64,000 bases of DNA from Dietzia massiliensis (GCF_018390595.1 NZ_JAHBAV010000007.1:1-64000); one strand, 5' to 3'; counted from the stretch's first letter, positions 17,129 through 26,436 are shown. The notes: a model not told the origin generated them from the letters alone. Numbers and translations: made by a program.

Positions 17129-18366
17129 GGGGCACCACGCAGGACCGCGACGTCGCGCGGTCCGCGCCGCGAACGCGCCTGCCCGCGGACATCTGGGTCC
17201 TCGTCGTGGCCGCGTTCGCGGTCGCGATCGGGTACGGACTCGTGGCGCCGGTGCTGCCGCAGTTCGCCCGCGACTTCGACGTGTCCGTCGCCGCCGCTTC
17301 GGTCGTGGTCAGCGCCTTCGCCTTCTTTCGACTGGTGTTCGCGCCCGCCGGCGGGTTCCTCGTGGACCGGATGGGGGAGCGATGGGTCTACATGACCGGC
17401 CTGCTCATCGTCGTCGTCTCCACTCTGGCGACCGGCCTGGCGCAGTCCTACTGGCAGCTGCTGGTCTTCCGCGGCCTCGGCGGTCTCGGATCCACGATGT
17501 TCACCATCTCCGCGATGGCGCTGTTGACCAGGCTCTCACCGCCGGGCGAGCGGGGACGGATCGCCGGGCTGTACGCGACCGCGTTCCTCATCGGCAACAT
17601 CGGCGGGCCCGTGCTGGGCGGACTGCTGGCGGAGTTCGGGATGCGCGTCCCGTTCTTCGTCTATGCTGGGACCCTGCTCGCGGCGACCGGCGTGGTGGCC
17701 GTGTTCCTACGCGGCGGCCGTCGACGCTCACCCGATGACGACTCCCCCGAACAGGAGTCGTTGCTCGTCGGCGAGGCGTTGCGTCACAGCGGCTACCGTG
17801 CCGCGCTGATCTCCAGTTTCGTCAACGGCTGGACCTCGTTCGGCGTCCGTGCCGCCATCATCCCGTTGTTCGCCGCGGCCAATTTCGACGCCGGTGCCGG
17901 CATCGCGGGCACGGCGTTGGCGTCCTTCGCCGTGGGCACGGCCTCCGTGGTCTCGGTGGCGGGCAGACTGTCGGACCGGTTCGGGAGGCGGCCGATGGTG
18001 ATCACCGGTCTCGTCGTCTCCGGCGTCACGACCATCGCCCTGGGATGGTGCGACACGGTTCCTCTCCTCGTCGCGGCGTCGGTGGTGGCGGGCATGGGCG
18101 CGGGGATCCTCAACCCGGCACAGCAGGCGGCCGTTGCGGACGTCATCGGCGCGGACCGCGCCGGCGGCAAGGTATTGGCCACGTTCCAGATGGCGAGTGA
18201 CTCCGGGGCGATCCTCGGCCCCGTGGTCGTGGGCCTGGTGGTGGACCGGCTGGGCTACGCGACGGGTTTCGCGGTCTCCGGCGTCCTCCTCCTGGCGGCG
18301 GTGGTGCCGTGGGCCGTGGCCAGGGAGCCCCGGCAGACGGCCGACAGGGTGGCCGCGGGGGAGTGA
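17125..18366 (+). CDS. Major facilitator superfamily transporter
   Basis: The 413-residue polytopic protein has about 12 hydrophobic helices. MFS signatures are visible: GGFLVDRMGERWVY after helix 2 (motif A), RGLGGLGSTMF in helix 4 (motif B), and a second motif-A copy GRLSDRFGRRPMVI after helix 8. It is a proton-coupled permease or drug exporter of the DHA type; the direction of transport and the substrate are unknown. Placement at the end of the TetR - PLP enzyme - M20 cassette suggests it moves the substrate or product of those enzymes. The GTG at 17125 overlaps the M20 stop by 4 bp; a longer reading frame in this phase is a shadow of the M20 gene. Confidence 0.87.
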   Translation: MRGTTQDRDVARSAPRTRLPADIWVLVVAAFAVAIGYGLVAPVLPQFARDFDVSVAAASVVVSAFAFFRLVFAPAGGFLVDRMGERWVYMTGLLIVVVSTLATGLAQSYWQLLVFRGLGGLGSTMFTISAMALLTRLSPPGERGRIAGLYATAFLIGNIGGPVLGGLLAEFGMRVPFFVYAGTLLAATGVVAVFLRGGRRRSPDDDSPEQESLLVGEALRHSGYRAALISSFVNGWTSFGVRAAIIPLFAAANFDAGAGIAGTALASFAVGTASVVSVAGRLSDRFGRRPMVITGLVVSGVTTIALGWCDTVPLLVAASVVAGMGAGILNPAQQAAVADVIGADRAGGKVLATFQMASDSGAILGPVVVGLVVDRLGYATGFAVSGVLLLAAVVPWAVAREPRQTADRVAAGE

Positions 18367-18405
18367 CCTGCGCAAGCCGTGTCGCTCAACGGACCTCGCA
18401 GGCCG

Positions 18406-18411
18406 TAGCAT
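18406..18411 (+). promoter_or_regulatory. Candidate -10 element of the DEAD-box helicase gene
   Basis: TAGCAT ends 10 bp upstream of the ATG at 18422, within the 55-bp gap after the MFS gene. This would give a leader of only a few nucleotides. Confidence 0.4.
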
Positions 18412-18421
18412 GTAAGGCCTC

Positions 18422-20461
18422 ATGGACAACAACGACGAGGACCGTACCGCCACCGCCGGCGACGAGGTCGACACCGACGCCAGCACTCCCGAAACGCCCG
18501 TAGCCGCGCCCGCCGGAGCCCGCGACGACGCCCCCCACGACGAGGCTCCCGCCGAGGACGCCGCGGTCACCTTCGCGGACATGGGGCTCGCGCCCGCCGT
18601 CGCGAAGGCGGTCCGGGACGTCGGCTACGAGGTGCCGTCCGCCATCCAGGCGGCCACCATCCCGCTCGTCCTCGAGGGACGGGACGTCGTCGGGCTCGCC
18701 CAGACCGGTACCGGCAAGACGGCCGCGTTCGCGCTGCCCATCCTCTCGCTGATCGACCCGTCGGTGAAGAGCCCCCAGGCCCTCATCCTGGCGCCGACCC
18801 GCGAGCTCGCGCTCCAGGTCGCCGAGGCGTGCGTCACCTATTCCGCGGGCATGCCCCAGGTGAACGTCCTGCCCATCTACGGCGGTCAGGCCTACGGTAT
18901 CCAGCTCTCGGGTCTCCGGCGGGGCGCGCAGATCATCGTCGGCACCCCCGGGCGGGTCATCGACCATCTCAAGAAGGGCACGCTTGATCTTTCCGGCCTG
19001 CGGCACCTCGTCCTCGACGAGGCGGACGAAATGCTCGCGATGGGCTTCCAGGAGGACGTCGAGCGAATCCTCTCGGACACTCCGGAGAGCACCCAGGTCG
19101 CGCTGTTCTCGGCCACGATGCCGTCCGCGATCCGACGCATCTCGCAGAAGTACCTCACCGATCCCACCGAGGTGAAGGTCGCCTCCAAGACGTCGACCGC
19201 GCCGACCATCCAGCAGCGCTACGTCCTGGTCAACCACCGTGACAAGCTCGACGCCCTGACCCGCATCCTCGAGGTCGAGGACTTCGACGCGATGATCATG
19301 TTCGTCCGGACGAAGTCGGCGACGGAGGAACTCGCCGAGCGGCTGCGCGCACGTGGCTTCTCCGCCGCCCCGATCAACGGCGACATCCCCCAGAACCTCC
19401 GCGAGCGCACCATCGAGGCGCTCAAGGACGGGCGCACCGACATCCTCGTCGCGACCGACGTCGCAGCCCGTGGTCTCGACGTGCCGCGCATCAGCCACGT
19501 CGTCAACTACGACATCCCGCACGACACCGAGTCGTACATCCACCGCATCGGCCGAACGGGCCGCGCCGGCCGGAGCGGGCACGCACTGCTGTTCGTCACC
19601 CCCCGCGAGCGTCGACTGCTGTCCCAGATCGAGCGCGCGACCAGGCAGCCGTTGACGGAGGTCCAGCTGCCCAGCGTCGATGACGTCAACGAGATGCGGA
19701 TGGCCAAGTTCGCACAGTCGATCACCGAGAGCCTCGACGACCCCAACATCGCGCTGTTCCGCCGGCTCGTGGAGGAGTACGCGTCCGAGCACTCGGTCTC
19801 GATGGCCGACATCGCGGCCGCACTGGCCACCCAGTCCCGCAACTCGGACGAGTTCCTCATGCGTGAGCCCGAGCGTCCCCCGCGGCGTGAGCGGCAGGAC
19901 GACCGCGGGGGCGACCGTCGCGACCGCCCCGCGCGGAACTTCTCCGACGGGCCGCGGCCGTCGCGCTCGGGCAAGGACATGGCCCAGTACCGGATCGCCG
20001 TGGGCAAGCGGAACAACGTCAAGCCCGGATCCATCATGGGCGCGCTGGCCAATGAGGCCGGCCTCAGCGGGGGCGACATCGGGCGCATCTCGATCCGTTT
20101 CGATCACTCGATCGTGGAGCTGCCCGCCGGCCTGCCCTCGGATCAGCTCGAGTCGATGAAGGGCATCCGCGTCGGCGGCGCCGAGATCGACATCCGGCCG
20201 GACAGTGGCGCGCCGGCGGGGCGTCCCTCCTCGTTCCGGGACGACCGCGGCGGGAAGCCGCGCGGGGGCGGCCACCGGCGCGACGATCGCGGTGACCGCG
20301 GTGGTTACTCTGACCGTCGCGGCGAGCGACACGGGGATCGCCGGGACGACAGGCGCGACAACCGGCGCGACGACCGGGGCGGGTTCCGCCGCGGGGACGA
20401 CGACCGTCGCGGCGGCGGAGGGTTCCGGGGGCGTTCCGGGGGCGGGCAGGACCGCTACTGA
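18422..20461 (+). CDS. deaD: ATP-dependent DEAD-box RNA helicase
   Basis: The 679-residue helicase carries an acidic N-terminal extension (about 55 residues) and a full motif set: ALPILS after the Walker A AQTGTGKT, PTRELALQ, VLDEADEMLAMGF, FSATMP, and HRIGRTGRAGR. A C-terminal DbpA-type RNA-binding domain follows (about 520-590, IAVGKRNNVKPGSIMGALANE). The tail of about 90 residues is Arg/Gly/Asp-rich with repeated RDDRGGDR-like stretches, probably disordered. DeaD/CsdA helicases remodel rRNA and mRNA, especially in the cold. The deaD gene lies in the kgd region in mycobacteria too (Rv1253). A strong hairpin terminator follows directly. Confidence 0.93.
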   Translation: MDNNDEDRTATAGDEVDTDASTPETPVAAPAGARDDAPHDEAPAEDAAVTFADMGLAPAVAKAVRDVGYEVPSAIQAATIPLVLEGRDVVGLAQTGTGKTAAFALPILSLIDPSVKSPQALILAPTRELALQVAEACVTYSAGMPQVNVLPIYGGQAYGIQLSGLRRGAQIIVGTPGRVIDHLKKGTLDLSGLRHLVLDEADEMLAMGFQEDVERILSDTPESTQVALFSATMPSAIRRISQKYLTDPTEVKVASKTSTAPTIQQRYVLVNHRDKLDALTRILEVEDFDAMIMFVRTKSATEELAERLRARGFSAAPINGDIPQNLRERTIEALKDGRTDILVATDVAARGLDVPRISHVVNYDIPHDTESYIHRIGRTGRAGRSGHALLFVTPRERRLLSQIERATRQPLTEVQLPSVDDVNEMRMAKFAQSITESLDDPNIALFRRLVEEYASEHSVSMADIAAALATQSRNSDEFLMREPERPPRRERQDDRGGDRRDRPARNFSDGPRPSRSGKDMAQYRIAVGKRNNVKPGSIMGALANEAGLSGGDIGRISIRFDHSIVELPAGLPSDQLESMKGIRVGGAEIDIRPDSGAPAGRPSSFRDDRGGKPRGGGHRRDDRGDRGGYSDRRGERHGDRRDDRRDNRRDDRGGFRRGDDDRRGGGGFRGRSGGGQDRY

Positions 20462-20472
20462 CGCGGATTCCC

Positions 20473-20504
20473 GCGGTAGGCCGGCGTCGACGCCGGCCTA
20501 CCGC
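20473..20504 (+). terminator. Intrinsic terminator after deaD
   Basis: A perfect 14-bp stem (20473-20486 with 20491-20504) closes on a TCGA loop and is followed by CTCTTT. It lies between the convergent deaD and HNH genes and has the best T-rich tail of any hairpin in the window, on the plus strand. Confidence 0.8.
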
Positions 20505-20535
20505 CTCTTTGCCCGGCCGGACGCCGGCCTCCACC

Positions 20536-21339
20536 TCACCGCCCTGCCGGACACCGACGGGCGGCGTCGGCGAGGGCCTCGTGATCCGACCTCGTCACGG
20601 GGAGCCCGTAGACCGTGGCCGCGGTGAGGTACCGGGACGCGTAGAAGCAGTGACGGGCCGGGTCCGGTGGGAGCCAGTCGGCGGGGGTGGAATCGCTCTT
20701 CCCGGTGTTGACCGCGGCGGTGACGGCCAGCAGATTGTGGTCGACGTCGTTGGCGAAAGCGGCGCGCCGACTCGGAGACCAGGCCCATGCGCCGAGGTCC
20801 CACGCAGCCGAGAGCGGGTAGACGTGATCTACGTGGATCCCGCGTAGCCCGGTGACGCCCACGTCGACGGCCCGCCCGGTGTAGGGGTCGACGAGGACGC
20901 CACCGTCACGCTCGCACGGCGATCCGGATACCGGGGTCCCCCCGCGCAGGTCACGCGCCAGGACGTCGTGGCGGGTCGAACACCCGTTGCCCGCCCCGGG
21001 CGCCTCGGTCGAGTCGCTCCAGGCGGGCCCGAACACGCAGGCGGATGCGCCGCTGCACTCACGGTCGTATCCGGGCACCGACTCACGGGCGTCCACCACG
21101 CGCACCGTCTCGAGCAGAGCCAGGACCGACTGCCTCGGCGGGCTACCGGGCGCCGAGTCGGGCGGCTGGCCGAGGCGGGCGACGACGATCGCCGCCACGA
21201 CGACCGCCGACGCGAGCGCCAGTGCCCGCGGTGCGAGGGGCGGGACCACCCTCGCGCGTGCCGTGGTGCGCCGTCGCCGCGGCGGCCACGGGCCCGCCGC
21301 CGCCCGCGCCGACGACCACTGCCGCACTCTCCGGATCAC
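20536..21339 (-). CDS. Exported HNH-type (DUF1524-like) nuclease
   Basis: The 267-residue protein has a basic N-terminus with one hydrophobic helix (ALALASAVVVAAIVVARLG, about residues 40-58), so it is secreted or membrane-anchored. The outside domain carries an HNH-like active site: GIHVDHVYPLSAAWDLG (His-Asp-His metal region) and NDVDHNLLAVTAAVNTGKSD (Asn/His), typical of actinobacterial DUF1524/HNH endonucleases. Paired cysteines would be oxidised outside. It probably degrades extracellular DNA. A role in phosphate scavenging or DNA uptake is speculation. The GTG at 21339 was chosen because residues before it are unlike a signal sequence. It is convergent with deaD and divergent from the SNF2 gene. 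Confidence 0.78.
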   Translation of the reverse strand: MIRRVRQWSSARAAAGPWPPRRRRTTARARVVPPLAPRALALASAVVVAAIVVARLGQPPDSAPGSPPRQSVLALLETVRVVDARESVPGYDRECSGASACVFGPAWSDSTEAPGAGNGCSTRHDVLARDLRGGTPVSGSPCERDGGVLVDPYTGRAVDVGVTGLRGIHVDHVYPLSAAWDLGAWAWSPSRRAAFANDVDHNLLAVTAAVNTGKSDSTPADWLPPDPARHCFYASRYLTAATVYGLPVTRSDHEALADAARRCPAGR

Positions 21340-21492
21340 GGACCGATCCTGACACCGACCCCGGGGCCCGCCGCCCGCGCACGAGGTTGCGGCGGTCGGC
21401 CTGTGGAGAGGGACGGCCCTGTGGAGCACCCGCGCGTCGTCTCGGGGGCGTGCGCCCGGAGCCGTGTCGGACCGGCGTGCTTACATGTGGGC

Positions 21493-24450
21493 GTGACCCC
21501 GACGCCAGCCCCCCGCCTCCACGCCGTGTGGCAGTCAGGGGTCGTCGGCCTGTGGTGCGAGACGGGCCTGCGCCGGCCCGGTTCGATTGCCCCCGCGTCG
21601 TCGGTGACCGCGGTCGGGAGGGCCGGGGCCCCGCGGGACGTAGTGGAGTTGCTCGGCGGGTTCTCGCTCACCCACCGGATCGCGGTGCGGGTGCCCCTCG
21701 AGGGTCGGGTCCGTCCGGCGACCGTCCCGGGGATCCGCGTCTCGGTGGCCACGGCGGTGGACCTGTGCGGGATGACGGACGTCGCCGAACACTGGGTCGG
21801 CCCGGGGCTACGGGCGCTCGCGGCGCTCTCCGCCGGTGTGGCGGCCTTCGTCCGCGCCGGCCACGTCGTTCCGACGATGTCGCGGTCGGACGGCGCGTGG
21901 AACGCCTCGTGGGCGCTCGCGGCCTCGCCCGTCGTGTCGGCGTGGGCCGCGGAGAGTCTGAGCCGGTGCCACGGTCTGGTGTCGGACCGCGAGGATCTCG
22001 ACCGGCTGCTCGCGGCGCTGGCGGATCAGCACGCCCGGATGGCCCTCGCGCCGCTGGCCGCCGACCGGCGCAGCGTGCTGGGCTCGGCCCTGATCGTCGG
22101 TGGAGAGGTGACCTCGGGTGGCCACGCGCTGGCCGAGGCGATCGGGGAGTTCGGACGCGCGGCGGCGGCGAGAGACGTCGAGGTGGTCTTCCGCGTGGTG
22201 GAGCCGTCCGGGGAGGCGGACGTCGACGGTGACGGCGTCGGTGATGCCGACCGGGACGGAGTCGGTGATGCCGGGCGGGGCGCCGAGCCCGGGGCGGGCG
22301 TCCACGGGGACGAGAGGACCGGTGGTGCCGTCGACGCGGAGGTTCTGTGGCGGCTGGAGGTCTTGGTGCGCACGGGCACGGACACCTTGCGCCCGTTCTC
22401 CGACCTGCCGGACACGACCGCGGTCGGCGACGCCGTCCGCGATGTCGTCGACCGCGCGGTGCGCTGCTGGCCGCCACTGGGACGCGCCGTACCGGCGCTC
22501 GACGGCCAGGACCTCCTCCTCCCCACCGAGCTGGTGGTGCAGCTCGTCGACGAGGGGGTCGAGGCGCTGCGCGGGCGGGGCGTCGAGGTGCTCCTGCCAC
22601 GGGCGTGGACCAGGGTGCGGACCGCCGTGCGCGTCACCGTCGCGGAACCCGGCACGGAGAACGTCGACTCCGGTCGCCGCCTGGGGCTGGACCAGCTGGC
22701 GGACGTCAACTGGGAGATGGTGGTCGACGACGTCCCCCTCGACGCCACCGAGGTCCGGATGCTCCTGGACGCCGCCTCGGACCTCGTCAAGCTCCGCGGT
22801 CAGTGGGTCCGTGCGGATCCGGGGGCGCTCCGGCGCGCGGCCCGCTTCCTCGCGGCCAGGCGTGGCGGGCGGGTCACCGCACCGGCTCTCGCCGCCGCGA
22901 TGATGTCCGAGGAGGCGGAGGGCGTCGAGATCGAGGCGCCCACGACCCTCGACTGGATCCCCTCGTCGTCGTCGATGCCCGTCGACCTCCCGGCGTGGTT
23001 CGTCGCCACCCTCCGTCCCTACCAGCTCGAGGGCGTGCGCTGGCTGACGTCGCTCGCCCGCGCGGGTGTCGGCGCCGTCCTGGCCGACGACATGGGGCTC
23101 GGCAAGACCATGCAGGTTCTCGCTCTCACCGCCTCCGAGCACGCCCGGGGCGTGCTCGGCCCCACCCTCGTGGTGGCGCCTCTCACCCTGGTCGCCACCT
23201 GGGCGCGCGAGGCCGCGACCTTCGCCCCGGAGCTGACGGTGCGCGTCCACCACGGCCCCTCACGTGAGCGGGGCGACGACGCGGCCGGGCGGCTCGGTGC
23301 CGCCGACCTCGTCCTCACGTCGTATGGCACCGCTTCGCGTGACGCCGAGCTCCTCGCCGCGGTGCCGTGGCGCCGACTCGTCGCCGACGAGGCCCAGACC
23401 ATCAAGAACCCCTCCACCTCGGTCGCCCGCGCGATCGTCTCGATCCCGGCGGAGCACCGTATCGCCCTTACGGGCACGCCGGTCGAGAACCGGCTGGACG
23501 AGCTGCGGGCGGTACTCGAATTCGCCAACCCGGGTCTGCTCGGGTCGGCGAGCACGTTCCGCGCGCGTTTCGCGGTGCCCATCGAATCGCACCGCGACGA
23601 GGCCGCGGCCTCGCGGCTGCGGGCCCTGGCCGCGCCGTTCGTGCTGCGTCGCCTCAAATCGGATCCCAGGGTGGTCGCCGACCTGCCGGACAAGCTGCAC
23701 ATCCGGGTCGACGCGCCACTGACCCGCGAGCAGGCGACCCTGTACCAGGCGGTCGTCGAGGACATGATGGAGCAGGTCAAGGAGTCGGAGGGGACCGCGC
23801 GCAAAGGCGCGATCCTCGCCGGGCTCACCGCGCTCAAGCAGGTGTGCAACCACCCCGCCCACTACCTCGGGGACGGGTCCGCGCTCCTGCGCGGCGGCCG
23901 CCATCGCTCAGGAAAGCTCGCCGCCCTCGATGAGGTCCTCACGGAGATCCTGGACGCGGGCGAGAAGGTCCTCCTGTTCACGCAGTACCGCGCGTTCGGG
24001 GACCTCATCCTGCCCCTGCTCGAGCGACGGGCGGCCAGCTCGGTGCCGTTCCTCCACGGTGGCGTCACGGCGGCCGGTCGGGCGCAGATGGTCGAGGAGT
24101 TCCAGAGCGCGCAGGGACCGCCGGTGATGCTGGCGTCGCTGCGCGCGGGCGGGACGGGCCTGACGCTGACGGAGGCCAATCACGTCGTGCACCTGGACCG
24201 GTGGTGGAACCCGGCGGTGGAGAACCAGGCGACCGACCGTGTGCACCGGATCGGTCAGACGCGGCGGGTCCAGGTCCGCACCCTTGTCGCGCCGGGGACG
24301 GTCGAGGACCGCATCGATGAACTGCTCGAGGCCAAGCGGGACCTCGCCGAGCTGACGTTGGGCCCGCTGGCGGGCGCGCTGACCGAACTCGCCGACGCCG
24401 ATCTCGCCGCGCTGGTGGAGCTCACCGACGAGGGGCGGGACGAGGAATGA
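21493..24450 (+). CDS. helZ: SNF2/Rad54-family helicase (HelZ-like)
   Basis: The 985-residue protein has a long N-terminal SNF2-associated region (about 1-500). The two RecA-like lobes carry Walker A DDMGLGKTMQ (about 532), Walker B VADEAQTIKN (about 630), LTGTPVENRLDEL, and HRIGQTRRVQV (about 918). SNF2 ATPases translocate on double-stranded DNA and remodel protein-DNA complexes. The architecture and the following SWIM-domain gene match Rv2101-Rv2102. A low-complexity Asp/Gly insertion at about 235-280 is unusual. Two GTG codons (21487, 21493) follow a TTACAT hexamer; the second sits 6 bp downstream. It overlaps the next gene by 4 bp. The nearby Mre11/Rad50-like pair suggests a DNA-processing role. 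Confidence 0.88.
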   Translation: MTPTPAPRLHAVWQSGVVGLWCETGLRRPGSIAPASSVTAVGRAGAPRDVVELLGGFSLTHRIAVRVPLEGRVRPATVPGIRVSVATAVDLCGMTDVAEHWVGPGLRALAALSAGVAAFVRAGHVVPTMSRSDGAWNASWALAASPVVSAWAAESLSRCHGLVSDREDLDRLLAALADQHARMALAPLAADRRSVLGSALIVGGEVTSGGHALAEAIGEFGRAAAARDVEVVFRVVEPSGEADVDGDGVGDADRDGVGDAGRGAEPGAGVHGDERTGGAVDAEVLWRLEVLVRTGTDTLRPFSDLPDTTAVGDAVRDVVDRAVRCWPPLGRAVPALDGQDLLLPTELVVQLVDEGVEALRGRGVEVLLPRAWTRVRTAVRVTVAEPGTENVDSGRRLGLDQLADVNWEMVVDDVPLDATEVRMLLDAASDLVKLRGQWVRADPGALRRAARFLAARRGGRVTAPALAAAMMSEEAEGVEIEAPTTLDWIPSSSSMPVDLPAWFVATLRPYQLEGVRWLTSLARAGVGAVLADDMGLGKTMQVLALTASEHARGVLGPTLVVAPLTLVATWAREAATFAPELTVRVHHGPSRERGDDAAGRLGAADLVLTSYGTASRDAELLAAVPWRRLVADEAQTIKNPSTSVARAIVSIPAEHRIALTGTPVENRLDELRAVLEFANPGLLGSASTFRARFAVPIESHRDEAAASRLRALAAPFVLRRLKSDPRVVADLPDKLHIRVDAPLTREQATLYQAVVEDMMEQVKESEGTARKGAILAGLTALKQVCNHPAHYLGDGSALLRGGRHRSGKLAALDEVLTEILDAGEKVLLFTQYRAFGDLILPLLERRAASSVPFLHGGVTAAGRAQMVEEFQSAQGPPVMLASLRAGGTGLTLTEANHVVHLDRWWNPAVENQATDRVHRIGQTRRVQVRTLVAPGTVEDRIDELLEAKRDLAELTLGPLAGALTELADADLAALVELTDEGRDEE

Positions 24451-25199
24451 ACGGCGGCAAGGGCATCCGCGCGAGGGCGCGCGCGGGCGCGTTCGGCGGG
24501 CACATGTGGAGCCGGCGGTGGACGAGCGACCTCGAATCCGGGGTCACCCGCGGCGAGGCGTACCTCGCGCGGAAGGCCGCGCGCGCCGACAGGGTGCTCT
24601 CGCTGGAGCACGCGGGCCGGTCCGTTCGCTGCGACGTCGACGGCAGCCGACCCGAGCCGTTCACCGTCGAGTTCACCTTCGCCCCCCTCGACGCCGCCGA
24701 CTCGGACGCGCTCCGCACCGCCCTGAGGCGCGAGGAGGGCGGCGTGCTCGGCGCCCTCGCGGGGAACTTCTCCGACACCGTCGGGTTCCTCCTCCTCCCG
24801 GCGGTCCACGGCGACACCGCCTACTCCTGCCGGTGTCCCGTCCAGCCCGGGCCGTGCCTGCACGTGTTGGCGGCCGCGTACATCATGGTCGAGTGGTGGG
24901 ACGCCAGGCCGGACGTCATGTTCGCGCTGCGGGGCCTGAGCGCCGAGAACCTCGGCGCCGTCCTGAGGGGAGGGGACGACGACGAGGTGTCCGTCGACGT
25001 CGAGGAGGCGCTGTGGGGGACCGAGCCGGTCCTGCCGACGGTGCCGTCCCCGGAGCCGGCCGGACTCGAGGACCTCCTGGACGCGCCCGTGACCCGCAGA
25101 CTGGCCGCCGCGACGACGAACGACCCCCTCGAGCAGCTGCGCGTCGTGGCCGATCTGGAGGACTTCCTCGACGCGTTCGGCAGGTACCGACCGCGGTGA
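24447..25199 (+). CDS. SWIM zinc-finger protein (Rv2102-like)
   Basis: The 250-residue protein has a SWIM zinc motif, Cys128-x-Cys130-x6-Cys137-x-His139, inside YSCRCPVQPGPCLHVLA. The N-terminal part (GGHMWSRRWTSDLE...YLARKAARADRVLSLE) is the usual start of actinobacterial SWIM proteins paired with SNF2 helicases. The acidic C-terminal half has no recognised domain. SWIM domains bind DNA or proteins. The ATG lies in a 4-bp overlap with the SNF2 stop, so the two are made together and probably act as a complex; homologous pairs are conserved, but the cellular role is not established. Confidence 0.85.
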   Translation: MNGGKGIRARARAGAFGGHMWSRRWTSDLESGVTRGEAYLARKAARADRVLSLEHAGRSVRCDVDGSRPEPFTVEFTFAPLDAADSDALRTALRREEGGVLGALAGNFSDTVGFLLLPAVHGDTAYSCRCPVQPGPCLHVLAAAYIMVEWWDARPDVMFALRGLSAENLGAVLRGGDDDEVSVDVEEALWGTEPVLPTVPSPEPAGLEDLLDAPVTRRLAAATTNDPLEQLRVVADLEDFLDAFGRYRPR

Positions 25200-25236
25200 G
25201 CGGGCCCGCGCCGGCCGCCGTGTCGGACCGGCGTCC

Positions 25237-25242
25237 TACGAT
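25237..25242 (+). promoter_or_regulatory. Candidate -10 element of the SbcD-like gene
   Basis: TACGAT lies exactly 6 bp before the ATG at 25249, the same geometry as in front of the TetR gene. It gives the SbcD/SbcC-like pair its own, probably leaderless, promoter in the 49-bp gap after the SWIM gene. Confidence 0.5.
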
Positions 25243-25248
25243 GCGGCC

Positions 25249-26436
25249 ATGACCACCCCACGGGACGGCGAGACGATCCGATTCCTGCATTCCGCCGACT
25301 GGCAGCTCGGCATGACCCGGCGGTTCCTCGGAGACGAGTCGCAGGCCGTCTACACGGCCGACCGGCTGGCCGCCGTGGAGGCGCTCGGCACGCTCGCGGC
25401 CGACCACGGGGCGCGGTTCATCGTGGTGGCCGGCGACGCCTTCGAGGACAACGCGGTGCCGCGGTCGGTCGTCCTGCGCGCGGTCGAGGTCCTGGCGGCG
25501 TTCCCGGTGCCGGTGCTGGTGCTGCCCGGCAACCACGATCCGCTGGACGTGTCGTCGGTGTTCCGGTGCCGGGACTTCGCGCCGGCGGTCGAGGGCGGCG
25601 GCGTCGTCGTGCTCGACGGCACCGGGCCGGTCGAGGTCGTGCCCGGCGTCGAGGTCGTGGGCGTCCCGTGGACGTCCAAGCGGCCGGATCCCTCCCGACT
25701 GCCGGCGTTGGTGGACTCCCTGGAGCCGACGGACGGTCTGCGTGTCCTGGTCGCCCACGGGGGGACGGACGAGATCTACGGAGGTCACTCGCCGTCGGTG
25801 GAGGCGATCGCGGTCGCCTCCCTGGAGGAGGCCATCGGGTCGGGTCGGCTGGACTACGTCGCGCTCGGCGACCGACATTCGGTGACCAGGGTGGGCTCCG
25901 GTGAACGGATCTGGTTCTCGGGCAGCCCCGAGACCACCGACTTCGACGATGTGGAGACCGACTCGGGCCACGCCCTGCTCGTCGAACTCTCCCGGGCCGC
26001 GACCTCGTCGCAGCGGGGCGCCTGCACGGTCACGCCGCTGCGGACGGGACGATGGTCGTTCCACGCGGTCGACGCCCGGATCGACACGGACGCCGATCTC
26101 GACGCCCTGGCGGAGCGGATCGAGGCGATGGACGACAAGCCGCGGACGGTGCTCAAACTCGGACTCACGGGCACGGTCGGGGTCGCTCTCCGGGCGCGGA
26201 TCGACGACCTGCTGGAGACGTGGGACGCGCTGTTCGCCGCCGCCTATCTGAGACAGTCCCGGACCCATCTGGTCGTCCGGGCCGAGGACACGGACTTCAC
26301 GGACCTGGTCGACGGGTACGCGGGCCGCGCGGTCGCGGATCTCGTCGCAATGGCCGGCTCCGGCGGGGCCGAGGCCGAGGATGCGGGCCACGCCCTCAGT
26401 CTGCTGTACCGACTCGTGGACGGAGGAACGCGATGA
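25249..26436 (+). CDS. Mre11/SbcD-like metallophosphoesterase with altered metal ligands
   Basis: The 395-residue calcineurin-like phosphoesterase shows LHSADWQLG (Asp17, but Gln19 where SbcD/Mre11 have His), VVAGDAFEDN (Asp63), LPGNHDPLD (Asn95, His96), VAHGG (His170) and ALGDRH (Asp208-x-His210, where canonical members have His-x-His). The fold and most of the metal site are therefore intact, with two ligand positions substituted. SbcD/Mre11 proteins are Mn2+-dependent nucleases that work with an SMC-like ATPase, here encoded by the next gene with a 4-bp overlap. A DNA repair exonuclease role is inferred from this pairing. It is alternatively a YhaO-type phosphoesterase. Confidence 0.8.
   Translation: MTTPRDGETIRFLHSADWQLGMTRRFLGDESQAVYTADRLAAVEALGTLAADHGARFIVVAGDAFEDNAVPRSVVLRAVEVLAAFPVPVLVLPGNHDPLDVSSVFRCRDFAPAVEGGGVVVLDGTGPVEVVPGVEVVGVPWTSKRPDPSRLPALVDSLEPTDGLRVLVAHGGTDEIYGGHSPSVEAIAVASLEEAIGSGRLDYVALGDRHSVTRVGSGERIWFSGSPETTDFDDVETDSGHALLVELSRAATSSQRGACTVTPLRTGRWSFHAVDARIDTDADLDALAERIEAMDDKPRTVLKLGLTGTVGVALRARIDDLLETWDALFAAAYLRQSRTHLVVRAEDTDFTDLVDGYAGRAVADLVAMAGSGGAEAEDAGHALSLLYRLVDGGTR

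Noticed and set aside
20968-21492. 175-residue N-terminal extension of the SNF2 protein
   Set aside because: It would run through the oppositely oriented HNH gene and its promoter region and has shadow-frame composition.
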